Below, piece after piece: positions 49,229-58,477 of a stretch of DNA of 64,000 bases. The stretch is from Paracoccus methylarcula (lineage in GTDB: Bacteria; Pseudomonadota; Alphaproteobacteria; Rhodobacterales; Rhodobacteraceae), in assembly GCF_003007735.2 (NCBI RefSeq), contig NZ_PXNQ02000001.1, positions 496,001 through 560,000 on the forward strand. Reading direction: 5' to 3'. The position numbers and the translations under genes were made by a program. Position 1 is the first letter of the stretch; each line of letters opens with the position of its first letter. The notes under the pieces are model-generated. The model worked only from the letters and a program-made list of their open reading frames with translations, was not told the DNA's origin and did no database searches.

Positions 49229-50719
49229 ATGCAACCATTCCTGGCCCATCCGTTCGATTCGGACCGCCTGCACGAGGAATGCGGAATTTTCGGAGCGATC
49301 GGTGTAGCCGACGCTTCCAACTTCGTCGCATTGGGGCTTCACGCCCTTCAGCACCGGGGGCAGGAGGCGGGCGGCATCGTTTCGCATGATGCCGATCAGG
49401 GTTTCAACAGCGCGCATCGCTTCGGCTATGTCCGCGACAATTTCACCAAGGCCGATGTGATGGCGACCCTGCCGGGGCCGCTGGCCATCGGTCATGTGCG
49501 CTATTCCACCGCCGGATCGAAGGCCAATACCGCCATCCGCGACGTGCAGCCATTCTTCGGCGAGTTTCACATGGGCGGCTGCGCCATCGCCCATAACGGC
49601 AATATCACCAATGCCGCCGCCCTGCGCCGCGAACTGATCGAGCGCGGCTCGATCTTCCAGTCCTCCTCGGACAGCGAATGCATCATCCACCTGATGGCCC
49701 GCTCGATCCAGCGCAACATCCCCGAGCGGATGAAGGACGCGCTGCGGCGGATCGAGGGTGCGTTCTCGGTCATCGCCATGACCAGGACCAAGCTGATCGG
49801 CGTGCGGGACCCGCTTGGCGTGCGCCCGCTGGTGCTGGGCCGCGTCGGGGATGACGGTTTCGTTCTGGCCTCGGAAACCTGCGCGCTGGACATCATCGGC
49901 GCCGAGTTCGTGCGCGAGGTGGAACCGGGCGAGATGGTCGTCATCTCCAAGGGCAAGGTCCAGACCTCGCGCCCCTTCGGTCCCTCGCAGGGGCGTTTCT
50001 GCATTTTCGAGCATGTCTATTTCTCGCGCCCCGATTCTATCATCAGCGGCCGCTCCGTTTACGAGACACGCCGCCAGATCGGGGTGGAACTGGCTCGCGA
50101 GGCACCGATCGAGGCCGACCTGGTCTGCCCGGTGCCCGACAGCGGCACCCCGGCGGCCATCGGATTCGCGCAGGAATCGGGGATTCCCTACGGGATGGGG
50201 ATCATCCGCAACCAGTATATGGGCCGCACCTTCATTGAGCCCACCGACCAGATCCGCAACATGGGCGTGCGGCTGAAGCTGAACGTGAACCGCGCCCTGA
50301 TTCGCGGCAAGCGGGTCGTGCTGGTCGATGACAGCGTGGTGCGCGGCACCACCAGCCGCAAGATCAAGGACATGATCATGGATGCCGGTGCCGCCGAAGT
50401 GCATTTCCGCATCGCCAGCCCGCCGACCGCATGGCCCTGTTTCTACGGCGTCGACACGCCGGACCGCGACAAGCTGCTGGCCGCGCAGATGACACCCGAG
50501 GAGATGCGCGAATGGATCGGCGTCGATTCACTGTCCTTCGTGTCGCTGGACGGGCTTTACCGCGCCGTGGGCGAGGCAGGCGGGCGCAACGCCAAATGCC
50601 CGCAATATTGCGATGCCTGCTTCTCGGGCGATTACCCGGTCGCACCCTTCGATCAGTTGGAGCGGGGTTTCCGCATGAAGCCCGGTTCGGAAACGGCGCT
50701 TAACGAGGCGGCGGAGTAG
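49229..50719 (+). CDS. purF: Amidophosphoribosyltransferase
   Basis: First committed enzyme of purine synthesis, making phosphoribosylamine from PRPP and glutamine; 496 residues. Cys18 (HEECGIFGAIG) would become the N-terminal nucleophile after propeptide removal. The PRPP loop is RVVLVDDSVVRGTTS. Cysteines in KCPQYCDACFSGDYP suggest the Bacillus-type Fe-S-containing enzyme. AGGA six bases before the ATG at 49229 favours this start over the ATG at 49199. Confidence 0.96.
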   Translation: MQPFLAHPFDSDRLHEECGIFGAIGVADASNFVALGLHALQHRGQEAGGIVSHDADQGFNSAHRFGYVRDNFTKADVMATLPGPLAIGHVRYSTAGSKANTAIRDVQPFFGEFHMGGCAIAHNGNITNAAALRRELIERGSIFQSSSDSECIIHLMARSIQRNIPERMKDALRRIEGAFSVIAMTRTKLIGVRDPLGVRPLVLGRVGDDGFVLASETCALDIIGAEFVREVEPGEMVVISKGKVQTSRPFGPSQGRFCIFEHVYFSRPDSIISGRSVYETRRQIGVELAREAPIEADLVCPVPDSGTPAAIGFAQESGIPYGMGIIRNQYMGRTFIEPTDQIRNMGVRLKLNVNRALIRGKRVVLVDDSVVRGTTSRKIKDMIMDAGAAEVHFRIASPPTAWPCFYGVDTPDRDKLLAAQMTPEEMREWIGVDSLSFVSLDGLYRAVGEAGGRNAKCPQYCDACFSGDYPVAPFDQLERGFRMKPGSETALNEAAE

Positions 50720-50757
50720 GATCCTGCCATCTGCAGGGCTGCGTCTTCATTTGATTC

Positions 50758-50800
50758 CGGGGCTCTGCCCCGAACCCCGAGATATTTGCATGAAGAAGAA
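50758..50800 (+). repeat. Hairpin plus dispersed motif downstream of purF
   Basis: CGGGGC-TCT-GCCCCG (50758-50772) is a perfect 6-bp stem. GATATTTGCATGAAGAAGAA follows at 50781-50800, identical over 20 bases to the copy at 29677-29696. It may act as the purF transcript end. Confidence 0.6.
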
Positions 50801-50880
50801 GGGGCGAAACGACTGGCCGAAGGGGGACGCGGTTGAAGGGTGATTGCACCGCACAGCCCCGCGCGCTACATGGCCAGATC

Positions 50881-52476
50881 ATGAGCAACCGCCCCGAACT
50901 CCCGCCCGAAATCGCCCGCCGCCGGACCTTTGCGATCATCTCGCATCCCGACGCGGGCAAGACCACGCTGACCGAGAAATTCCTGCTTTACGGCGGCGCC
51001 ATCCAGATGGCCGGGCAGGTGCGGGCCAAGGGCGAGGCGCGGCGGACGCGGTCGGACTTCATGAAGATGGAGCAGGATCGCGGCATCTCGGTCTCGGCCT
51101 CGGCGATGAGCTTCGATTTCGACGGGCATCGTTTCAACCTTGTCGATACGCCGGGTCACAGCGATTTTTCCGAGGATACCTATCGCACCCTGACAGCGGT
51201 GGACGCGGCGATCATGGTGATCGACGGGGCCAAGGGGGTCGAAAGCCAGACCCGCAAGCTGTTCGAGGTCTGCCGGTTGCGCGACCTGCCGATCCTGACC
51301 TTCTGCAACAAGATGGACCGTGAAAGCCGCGACACGTTCGAGATCATCGACGAGATCCAGGAAAACCTGGCCATCGATGTCGCCCCGGCAAGCTGGCCCA
51401 TCGGCGTGGGGCGCGAGTTCATCGGCTGTTACGACATGCTGAACGACCGGTTGGAGCTGATGGACCGGGCCGACCGCAACCGGGTGGCGGAATCGGTGAA
51501 GATCGACGGGCTGGACGATCCGAAACTGGCCGGGCATGTGCCGGAGAACCTGCTGGAAAAGCTGCGCGAAGAGGTCGAGATGGCGCGCGGGCTCTTGCCC
51601 GAATTCAGCCGTCAATCCTTCCTTGAAGGCCACCTGACCCCGATCTGGTTCGGCAGCGCGATCAACAGTTTCGGCGTGCGCGAGCTGATGATGGGGATCA
51701 GCGAATACGGCCCGGCGCCGCAGCCGCAGAACTCTGCCAGCCGCGAGATCGCGCCCGAGGAAAAGACCGTCACCGGTTTTGTCTTCAAGGTTCAGGCCAA
51801 TATGGATCCCAAGCATCGCGACCGGGTTGCCTTCGTCCGCATGGCCTCGGGGCATTTCCAGCGCGGGATGAAGCTGACCCATGTGCGCACGAAAAAGCCG
51901 ATGGCGGTGTCGAACCCGGTGCTGTTCCTTGCCGCCGACCGGGAACTGGCCGAAGAGGCTTGGGCGGGCGATATCATCGGCATCCCGAACCATGGGCAGT
52001 TGCGCATCGGCGACGCGTTGACCGAGGGCGAGGCGCTGCGTTTCACCGGCATTCCGTCATTCGCGCCGGAACTGCTGCAATCGGTGCGTGCCACGGACCC
52101 GATGAAGGCCAAGCACCTGGAAAAGGCGCTGATGCAATTCGCCGAAGAGGGCGCGGCGAAGGTGTTCAAGCCAGCGATCGGCTCGGGCTTCATCGTCGGC
52201 GTGGTCGGCGCGCTGCAATTCGAGGTTCTGGCCAGCCGGATCGAGCTGGAATACGGCATCCCGGTGCGGTTCGAGGGCTCGCAATTCACCTCTGCCCGAT
52301 GGGTGCAGGGGCCGAAGGACAAGGTCGATACCTTTGCCAATGCCAACAAGGGGCATATGGCCCATGACCATGACGGCGATCTTGTCTATCTGACCCGGCT
52401 GCAATGGGATATCGACCGCATCGAGCGCGACCATCCCGATCTGAAGCTGACCGCGACCAAGGAGATGATGGTCTGA
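50881..52476 (+). CDS. prfC: Peptide chain release factor 3
   Basis: The GTPase that recycles RF1 and RF2 after termination; 531 residues. G motifs are ISHPDAGKTTLTEK, the switch region RTRSDFMKMEQDRGISVSAS, DTPGHSDFSEDTYRTL and CNKMDRES. The RF3 C-terminal part includes VVGALQFEVLASRIELEYGI. The start at ATG 50881 (MSNRPELPPEIARRRTFAII) matches the family; the longer frame from 50833 does not. Confidence 0.97.
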   Translation: MSNRPELPPEIARRRTFAIISHPDAGKTTLTEKFLLYGGAIQMAGQVRAKGEARRTRSDFMKMEQDRGISVSASAMSFDFDGHRFNLVDTPGHSDFSEDTYRTLTAVDAAIMVIDGAKGVESQTRKLFEVCRLRDLPILTFCNKMDRESRDTFEIIDEIQENLAIDVAPASWPIGVGREFIGCYDMLNDRLELMDRADRNRVAESVKIDGLDDPKLAGHVPENLLEKLREEVEMARGLLPEFSRQSFLEGHLTPIWFGSAINSFGVRELMMGISEYGPAPQPQNSASREIAPEEKTVTGFVFKVQANMDPKHRDRVAFVRMASGHFQRGMKLTHVRTKKPMAVSNPVLFLAADRELAEEAWAGDIIGIPNHGQLRIGDALTEGEALRFTGIPSFAPELLQSVRATDPMKAKHLEKALMQFAEEGAAKVFKPAIGSGFIVGVVGALQFEVLASRIELEYGIPVRFEGSQFTSARWVQGPKDKVDTFANANKGHMAHDHDGDLVYLTRLQWDIDRIERDHPDLKLTATKEMMV

Positions 52477-52546
52477 ACGCATCGCCCGGCGTGGGGCGGT
52501 GCGAAGGGGTTGCGGCTGTGAACCTGTCTTCCGGTATCGTCCGGGA

Positions 52547-53052
52547 TCACAGGCGGTCGCGATCCTTGCGGATATCGCCGATGGCCAGCACCGGGGAGGC
52601 CTCGATCTCACCGGCATTCAGCATTCCCGCCACCCGGTCCAGAACGGCAAGGACCATTTGCTGTTCCCAGGTTTCGAGCTTCTCGAAATTCTTGACGAAA
52701 TGCTGCTGCAGGGCGTTCGGGGCGTTTTTCAACGCTTCGGTGCCCGCTTGCGCGATGACCACGTTGGTCTGCCTGCGATCCATGCTGGACCGCTGGCGGC
52801 TGACCATCTCGCGCCTTTGCAACTGGTCGACCAGGGCGGTCACCGTCGCCTGGCTGACACCCATCTGATTGGCCAGCGCCGTTGGGGTGGCGCTGCCGCC
52901 TTCGCGGCTGGCCAGGATTTGCAGCACGCGCAGCTTGGCCGGTGTGAGCCGGGCGGCTTGCGCCAGTTCGCGCTCGTAAAGTTCGGTCGCCCGCAGGATG
53001 CGACGCAACGCGATCAGGGCTTCGTCCAGGCGGTTGTCGGCGGTTTGCTCAT
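52547..53052 (-). CDS. MarR-family regulator divergent from the ectoine operon (EctR-like), start probably frameshifted
   Basis: A winged-helix regulator with LTPAKLRVLQILASREGGSA, TPTALANQMGVSQATVTALV and DQLQRREMVSRQRSSMDRRQ, which is the MarR DNA-binding domain and wing. It is divergent from ectA, like EctR repressors of ectoine genes. The open frame begins only at TTG 53008, but protein-like sequence continues upstream (DNRLDEALIALRR) to a region where ATG at 53052 (MSKP) is in another frame. One missing base near 53040 would join them into about 168 residues. Whether this is an error or a real non-ATG start is undecided. Confidence 0.8.
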
Positions 53053-53114
53053 GATGCGATCATCACATGAAATGCCCGGGCCGTTCAATCTGCAAACCAT
53101 CGGGAAAATATTTT

Positions 53115-53126
53115 GCTTGACTAAGC
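53115..53126. promoter_or_regulatory. Candidate MarR/EctR operator and -35 region in the ect promoter
   Basis: GCTTGACTAAGC is an inverted repeat (GCTT/AAGC) with TTGACT, a good -35 hexamer, inside it. It lies between the divergent MarR gene and ectA, where repression would be expected. I see no convincing -10 at 17 bases, so the exact promoter is unresolved. Confidence 0.4.
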
Positions 53127-53275
53127 TGTTTTTGGGGGCTCTTCGAAGGAAATTCCGTCAAAAGCTTCGTAATGCCAGCCATTTAACTGATATTGGCTGA
53201 ATTTTGCCATAACGGTTGCAACCATGGGGCGGCTTCATTAGTTAGTAGGACAAAGCAAAACAGAGATCGGATTCC

Positions 53276-53821
53276 ATGCCCAAAGACGTGAACGAGATCG
53301 AAAAGCACCGCAACCGGACGATTGTCCTGCGCAAGCCGCGCAGCACCGACGGCTCCGCCATCTGGGATCTGGTGCGCGCGTGCAAGCCGCTGGACGAGAA
53401 CTCGATGTATTGCAATATCGTTCAGGCCGAGCATTTCCGCGACACCTGCGTGGTGGCGGAAATGAATGGCGATATCGTCGGCTGGATTTCGGGTCACATG
53501 ATCCCGAACGAGGATGCGCTGTTCGTCTGGCAGGTGGCTGTCAGCCCGCGTGCCCGTGGGCTGGGACTTGGCCGCAAGATGCTGGAGCATCTGATCGGCC
53601 GCGATGCCTGTGCCGAGGCGCAGCAGCTCAATACCACCATCACCAAGGATAACGAGGCCTCCTGGGCGCTGTTCCGCAGCTTTGCCCGCGAGGTGGGTGG
53701 GGAGCTTTCCGACAAGGCGCATTACAAGCGCGATCTTCATTTCGACGGCCAGCACGCCACCGAGCATATGGTGACGATCACCCTGCCGGAGGAGGCGGGC
53801 GCGACTTCGGCCGCAGCCTGA
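53276..53821 (+). CDS. ectA: L-2,4-diaminobutyrate acetyltransferase
   Basis: A GNAT-family enzyme that acetylates 2,4-diaminobutyrate in ectoine synthesis; 181 residues. Family stretches are LRKPRSTDGSAIWDLVRACK, PLDENSMYCNIVQAEHF, GWISGHMIPNEDALFVWQVA and the acetyl-CoA-binding SPRARGLGLGRKMLEHLI. First gene of the ectABC-ask cluster, with a weak SD. Confidence 0.96.
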   Translation: MPKDVNEIEKHRNRTIVLRKPRSTDGSAIWDLVRACKPLDENSMYCNIVQAEHFRDTCVVAEMNGDIVGWISGHMIPNEDALFVWQVAVSPRARGLGLGRKMLEHLIGRDACAEAQQLNTTITKDNEASWALFRSFAREVGGELSDKAHYKRDLHFDGQHATEHMVTITLPEEAGATSAAA

Positions 53822-53876
53822 TCTGCGCCCAACAGGCCGACCCCATCAAGACGCACAAGGTGCGAAAGGACTTCTT

Positions 53877-55167
53877 ATGCCCAAGGACATGACCAACGGT
53901 ACCGATATCGGTATTTTCGAGCGCCGCGAAAGCGCGGCGCGTTCCTATTGCCGGGGTATTCCGGCTGTTTTCACTGCCGCGCGCGCTCGATCCTGACGGC
54001 TCAGGACGGATCGGAATATATCGATTTCCTGGCCGGTTGTTCCTCGCTGAATTACGGCCATAACGATGCGGATATGAAGGCCGCGCTGGTCGAGCATATC
54101 ACCGCTGACGGGCTGGCCCATGGGCTGGATCTGCACACCGATACGAAAGCCGGATTCCTGTCGGCATTCGAACGTCATATCCTTGTGCCGCGCGGGATGG
54201 ATCACCGGGTGATGTTTACCGGCCCGACCGGCGCGAATGCCGTCGAGGCGGCGATGAAGATCGCACGCAAATCGACTGGCCGCACGAATATCGTCGCCTT
54301 CACCAATGGCTTCCATGGTGTGACCATGGGGGCGCTGGCGGCGACCGGCAACGGCTATCACCGTGGCGGCGCGGGCATGGACAAGCAGGGCGTCACCCGG
54401 ATGCCCTATGACGCTATGCCGATGGTGTCGACGGGGCCGCGCTGCTGGACCAGATGCTGTCCGACGCCTCGGGCGGGATCGACGCACCCGCCGCCATCAT
54501 GCTGGAGACCGTGCAGGGCGAGGGCGGGCTGAACGCCGCGTCGGGCGGGTTCGTCCGGAAAATCGCCGGGGTCGCCAGGAAGCATGGCGCGCTGCTGATC
54601 ATTGATGATATCCAGGCCGGTTGCGGCCGGACCGGCACCTTCTTCTCCTTCGAGGAGATGGGCGTCACACCCGATATCGTCACCATGGCGAAATCCATCT
54701 CGGGCTTCGGCCTGCCGCTGGCACTGGTCCTGGTGCGGCCCGAGCATGACGTCTTTGGTCCGGCCGAGCATAACGGCACTTTCCGGGGCAATACCCATGC
54801 CTTCGTCACCGCCCGTGTCGCGATCGAGAAATTCTGGGCCGCCAAGAGCTTCGAGACCGAGCTGGCCGGAAAGGCCGCGCTGATCGAAAAGCGGCTGACC
54901 GAGCTGGCCGCTCTGGTTCCCGGAGCCTTCCTGAAGGGCCGTGGGCTGATGCGCGGCGTCGATGTCGGATCCGGGGATCTGGCCGGGAAAATCTGCGCAC
55001 GCGCCTATGAGAAGGGGCTTGTGATCGAGACTTCGGGCAGCGAAGATCAGGTCGTGAAGGTCCTGGCCCCGCTGACCACCCCGGTGGAGACATTCGAAAA
55101 GGGTTTTGACATCCTGCTGGATGCGGCCCGGGAAATTCTCGACATGACCAGGATTGCAGCGGAGTAA
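53877..55167 (+). pseudogene. ectB: Diaminobutyrate--2-oxoglutarate aminotransferase, interrupted by two single-base deletions
   Basis: The PLP aminotransferase that makes 2,4-diaminobutyrate from aspartate semialdehyde for ectoine. The start is MPKDMTNGTDIGIFERRESA at 53877. The frame fails near 53984 (GCGCGCGCTCGATCC) and continues at +1 as ILTAQDGSEYIDFLAGC to RMPYDAMPMVS. It fails again near 54429 (GTGTCGACGGGG) and continues at +1 as MLSDASGGIDAP to the end. The PLP region DDIQAGCGRTGTFFSFEEMG and AKSISGFGLPLALV is intact. Restoring both bases gives 430 residues, the family length. If real, ectoine would not be made. Confidence 0.9.
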
Positions 55168-55174
55168 GACAGAG

Positions 55175-55570
55175 ATGATCGTTCGCGACTTCAACAAGTT
55201 GAAAGACACTGACCGTTCCGTTTCGGATGCGCGCTGGAACTCGGTGCGGATGCTGCTGGCCGATGACGGGATGGGGTTCTCGTTCCACATCACCACGCTC
55301 GAGGCGGGATCCGAGCATACTTTCCACTACAAGCATCACTTCGAAAGCGTCTATTGCATGTCGGGCAAGGGCTCGATCACCGATCTGGCGACCGGCGAGA
55401 CGCATGAAATCAAGCCCGGTGTCATGTATGCGCTGAACCTGCATGACAAGCATACCCTGCGGGCCGAGGAAGAGCTGGTCATGGCTTGCTGCTTCAACCC
55501 GCCGGTAACGGGCAAGGAAGTCCACCGCGAAGACGGCTCTTACGCCCCGGTGGAAGAACTCACGGACTGA
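55175..55570 (+). CDS. ectC: Ectoine synthase
   Basis: A cupin-fold enzyme that cyclises N-acetyl-diaminobutyrate to ectoine; 131 residues. Characteristic sequence is [57 protein letters not shown] and [20 protein letters not shown]. The start is ATG at 55175, seven bases after ectB; the frame from 55154 is not conserved. Confidence 0.97.
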   Translation: MIVRDFNKLKDTDRSVSDARWNSVRMLLADDGMGFSFHITTLEAGSEHTFHYKHHFESVYCMSGKGSITDLATGETHEIKPGVMYALNLHDKHTLRAEEELVMACCFNPPVTGKEVHREDGSYAPVEELTD

Positions 55571-55572
55571 AC

Positions 55573-56997
55573 ATGACCCATACTGTCGAGAAAATCGGCG
55601 GCACTTCGATGTCGCGCGTGAATGAATTGTGCGACACGCTGATCATCGGTGACCGCAAGGGGGCCGATCTTTACGGACGGATTCTGGTCGTCTCGGCCTT
55701 CGGCGGGATCACCGATCTGCTGCTGGAACACAAGAAATCCGGCAAGGCCGGGGTCTATGCGGCCTTCGCCAGTTCGGATTCCGATCATGGCTGGCACGAG
55801 GCTCTGGACCGCGTCTCGGATGCGATGGTCGCGGCGCATAAGGCGGTGCTGGATCATCCCGGCGATATCGAGCGCGCGGATGCCTTCGTGCATGATCGCA
55901 TCCTTGGCGCCCGCAATTGCCTGATCGATCTGCAGCGCCTGTGCACTTACGGCCATTTCCGCCTGTCCGAGCATATGCTGCAGACCCGCGAATTGCTGTC
56001 GGGACTGGGCGAGGCGCATTCGGCTTTCGTCACCACGCTGATGCTGCAACGCGCAGGCGTGAATGCCCGTTTCGTCGACCTGTCGGGTTGGCGTGACGAG
56101 GGCGATGTCAGCCTGGACGAGCGTATCAAGGGCGCGATGAAGGATGTCGATCCGGCAACCGAGATGCCCATTGTCACCGGCTATGCGCAATGTGCCGAGG
56201 GGCTGATGCGCGAATTCGACCGTGGCTATTCCGAGGTGACCTTCTCGCGGCTGGCATCGCTGACCGGCGCGCGCGAGGCGATCATCCACAAGGAGTTCCA
56301 CCTGTCCTCGGCCGATCCGAAACTTGTCGGGCAGGATGCCGTGCGCAAGCTTGGCCGGACGAATTACGATGTCGCCGATCAGCTTTCCAACCTGGGCATG
56401 GAGGCGATCCATCCCAAGGCCGCCAAGACGCTGCGCCAATCGGGCGTGCCGCTGCGCGTGACCAACGCCTTTGAGCCCGAGGACCCCGGCACGCTGATCG
56501 ACGATCAGCCCGCCGACGGGCCGAATGTCGAGATCGTGACCGGCCTCGATCTGTTCGCGCTGGAACTGTTCGAACAGGACATGGTCGGCGCCAAGGGCTA
56601 TGACAGCGCCGTGCTGGATATCCTGACCCGGCATAACGTCCGCATCGTCTCCAAGGTCTCGAACGCCAATACAGTCACGCATTACGTTGACAGCTCGCTC
56701 AAGGTGCTGCGCCGGGTCGAGAAGGACCTGATCACGCGCTACCCTTCGGCGCGGGTAACATCGCGCGCGATCTCGATGGTTGCCGCGGTGGGGCGCGACC
56801 TGAACGGGCTGGCGGTGCTGAGCCGCGGGCTGAACGCGCTGGCCGATCATGGGCTGGAGGCGATTGGCGCGACGCAGGGGCCACGCCCGGTCGATGTGCA
56901 ATTCATCGTCGAGCGCGAGGTGATGAAGCCCGCGATCAAGGCGCTGCACCATGCGCTGATCGAGAATTCCGACCGCAAGATGCTGAAAGCGGCGTAA
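55573..56997 (+). CDS. ask: Aspartate kinase, ectoine-cluster type (Ask_Ect)
   Basis: Phosphorylates aspartate to feed the aspartate-semialdehyde branch used for ectoine; 474 residues. It opens HTVEKIGGTSMSRVNELCDT and carries RILVVSAFGGITDLLLEHKK, TGYAQCAEGLMREFDRGYSE and a C-terminal ACT region (AISMVAAVGRDLNGLAVLSR). It follows ectC by two bases, marking it as the dedicated kinase of the cluster. No ectD hydroxylase gene follows. Confidence 0.94.
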   Translation: MTHTVEKIGGTSMSRVNELCDTLIIGDRKGADLYGRILVVSAFGGITDLLLEHKKSGKAGVYAAFASSDSDHGWHEALDRVSDAMVAAHKAVLDHPGDIERADAFVHDRILGARNCLIDLQRLCTYGHFRLSEHMLQTRELLSGLGEAHSAFVTTLMLQRAGVNARFVDLSGWRDEGDVSLDERIKGAMKDVDPATEMPIVTGYAQCAEGLMREFDRGYSEVTFSRLASLTGAREAIIHKEFHLSSADPKLVGQDAVRKLGRTNYDVADQLSNLGMEAIHPKAAKTLRQSGVPLRVTNAFEPEDPGTLIDDQPADGPNVEIVTGLDLFALELFEQDMVGAKGYDSAVLDILTRHNVRIVSKVSNANTVTHYVDSSLKVLRRVEKDLITRYPSARVTSRAISMVAAVGRDLNGLAVLSRGLNALADHGLEAIGATQGPRPVDVQFIVEREVMKPAIKALHHALIENSDRKMLKAA

Positions 56998-57000
56998 GAT

Positions 57001-57295
57001 CTCCTCTCTTGCCGGCCATTGATGGGGCGGCAGGCTGCTGCTGCATCCCGATCTGCATGCTCCCGGTGTCGCCGGGCAGGGTAAGGCTGGACTGGCGCCC
57101 ATACGCAACGCATCCGACATGATCGCCGGAAGACGGGGCAGCGTCCGAGACGGCAGCGAGATGAGGATGGCCGATCCGTTGCGGGGCTCTCGTCAAGGCC
57201 GCAAAGGCGATGTTATGGTTCCATCGTGACGCATACGTTGTGCAGCCATGGGGAGCGCGACGGTTCCGATGGCCCGTAAACCAGGAATTGCATCG
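57001..57295. other. Intergenic region without recognised features
   Basis: About 295 bases between ask and the beta-propeller gene. It has high GC, no credible small gene and no strong terminator. In-frame ATGs of the next gene at 57248 and 57269 lie in its last part but lack SD sequences. Confidence 0.4.
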
Positions 57296-58273
57296 ATGGC
57301 TCGCCAGATCCTTCTCCTGATCGAGAAAAGCGCGCATTGCCTGTCCTATTACGACACTGGCAGCGGCACGAGACTGCATAGCGTGCCGCTGCCGGATTAC
57401 CCGCATGAGTTCACGCTGGACGACAGGCGCGCGATGGCCTGGATCGGGCATTACGGCGTGGCGAATTCGGGCAGTGCCGACCGGGGCGGGCATGAGGTGC
57501 TGGCGCTGGATATCGCGGGCGGACGGATCACCGGCCGGCTGAGTCTGGGCAAGGGGCTGAACCGCCCGCATGGAGTCGGCATGGATGGGCGGGGCCGGCT
57601 TTACGCCCTGTCCGAAGGGGCGGGGCGAATCGCGGTTTGGGACGATCCGGGCAGGGGGGGCGCGCCGGATCGCACGGTGCCCGTCGGGGGAGAGAAACCG
57701 CATCTCTTCGCCGTGACAGCGGATGGACGGCGCTGCTATTCGACCAATCTCGGCAGCAATGACGTGACGGTTTTCGACCCGCGGGATCCCGGGGTGACGC
57801 CGGTATCGATCCGGACCGGCGACAAGCCCGAGGGCCGGCTTCTGCGGGCCGATGAGAAGATGCTCTTCGTCACCAATCGCATCAGCGAAACCGTCGTCGC
57901 CATCGATACCGCGACATTCGAGATCCTGGCCCGCGAAAGCGTATCCGGGGATCCGGTGAGGATCTTTCACGATCCCGGGCGCGGGCGGCTGATGACGATC
58001 GACTATCTGGGAAAGACGATCTCGCTGCTCGATGATCGAAGCCTGAAGATATCCAGGCGGGTGGCGCTCGATTCCCGGCCGATCTCGATGAGCTTCGATC
58101 ATGGCATGCGGCGGGCCTTCGTCAGTATGGACAGCGATGAGATCCATGTCCTCGACCTGGACGCGCTGACGGTCACGCAGCGATTCGCGACCTTCCGGGA
58201 ACCCGATGTCTCGGTGATCGTCACGCTGGATGAGCAGGCAGAGGCGGTTGCCGGGGGGAGCCCCGCGGCATGA
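57296..58273 (+). CDS. YncE-like beta-propeller protein
   Basis: A 325-residue protein built of repeated beta-propeller blades; LNRPHGVGMDGRGRLYALSE, GDKPEGRLLRADEKMLFVTN, DSRPISMSFDHGMRRAFVSM and similar units recur every ~45 residues. It resembles YVTN/YncE-type and lactonase-like propellers. No signal peptide is evident, so it may be cytoplasmic. AGGA nine bases before the ATG at 57296 (MARQILLLIEKSAH) favours this start over 57248 or 57269. Its role and relation to the neighbouring lactonase operon are unknown. Confidence 0.7.
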   Translation: MARQILLLIEKSAHCLSYYDTGSGTRLHSVPLPDYPHEFTLDDRRAMAWIGHYGVANSGSADRGGHEVLALDIAGGRITGRLSLGKGLNRPHGVGMDGRGRLYALSEGAGRIAVWDDPGRGGAPDRTVPVGGEKPHLFAVTADGRRCYSTNLGSNDVTVFDPRDPGVTPVSIRTGDKPEGRLLRADEKMLFVTNRISETVVAIDTATFEILARESVSGDPVRIFHDPGRGRLMTIDYLGKTISLLDDRSLKISRRVALDSRPISMSFDHGMRRAFVSMDSDEIHVLDLDALTVTQRFATFREPDVSVIVTLDEQAEAVAGGSPAA

Positions 58274-58477
58274 TTTCGCGCCAGGAGGATGCCGCTTTCC
58301 GTGATCGCGAATGCCCGCCCAAAAATCCTGGCTTCGTTTCGATTATCTGCGCTTGCATATGGTGAAGAAGCAACAAATCTGTTCAGTCATGCGTTGACCG
58401 GAGCGCCCGGTGCCGAAACGGGTTCCGGGCTGGCATTGGACCACGTGGTATTCGATTGATCTCGGAGTGATCGGCAG

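Noticed and set aside
49217..50404. 395-codon open frame on the minus strand
   Set aside because: Antisense shadow of purF.
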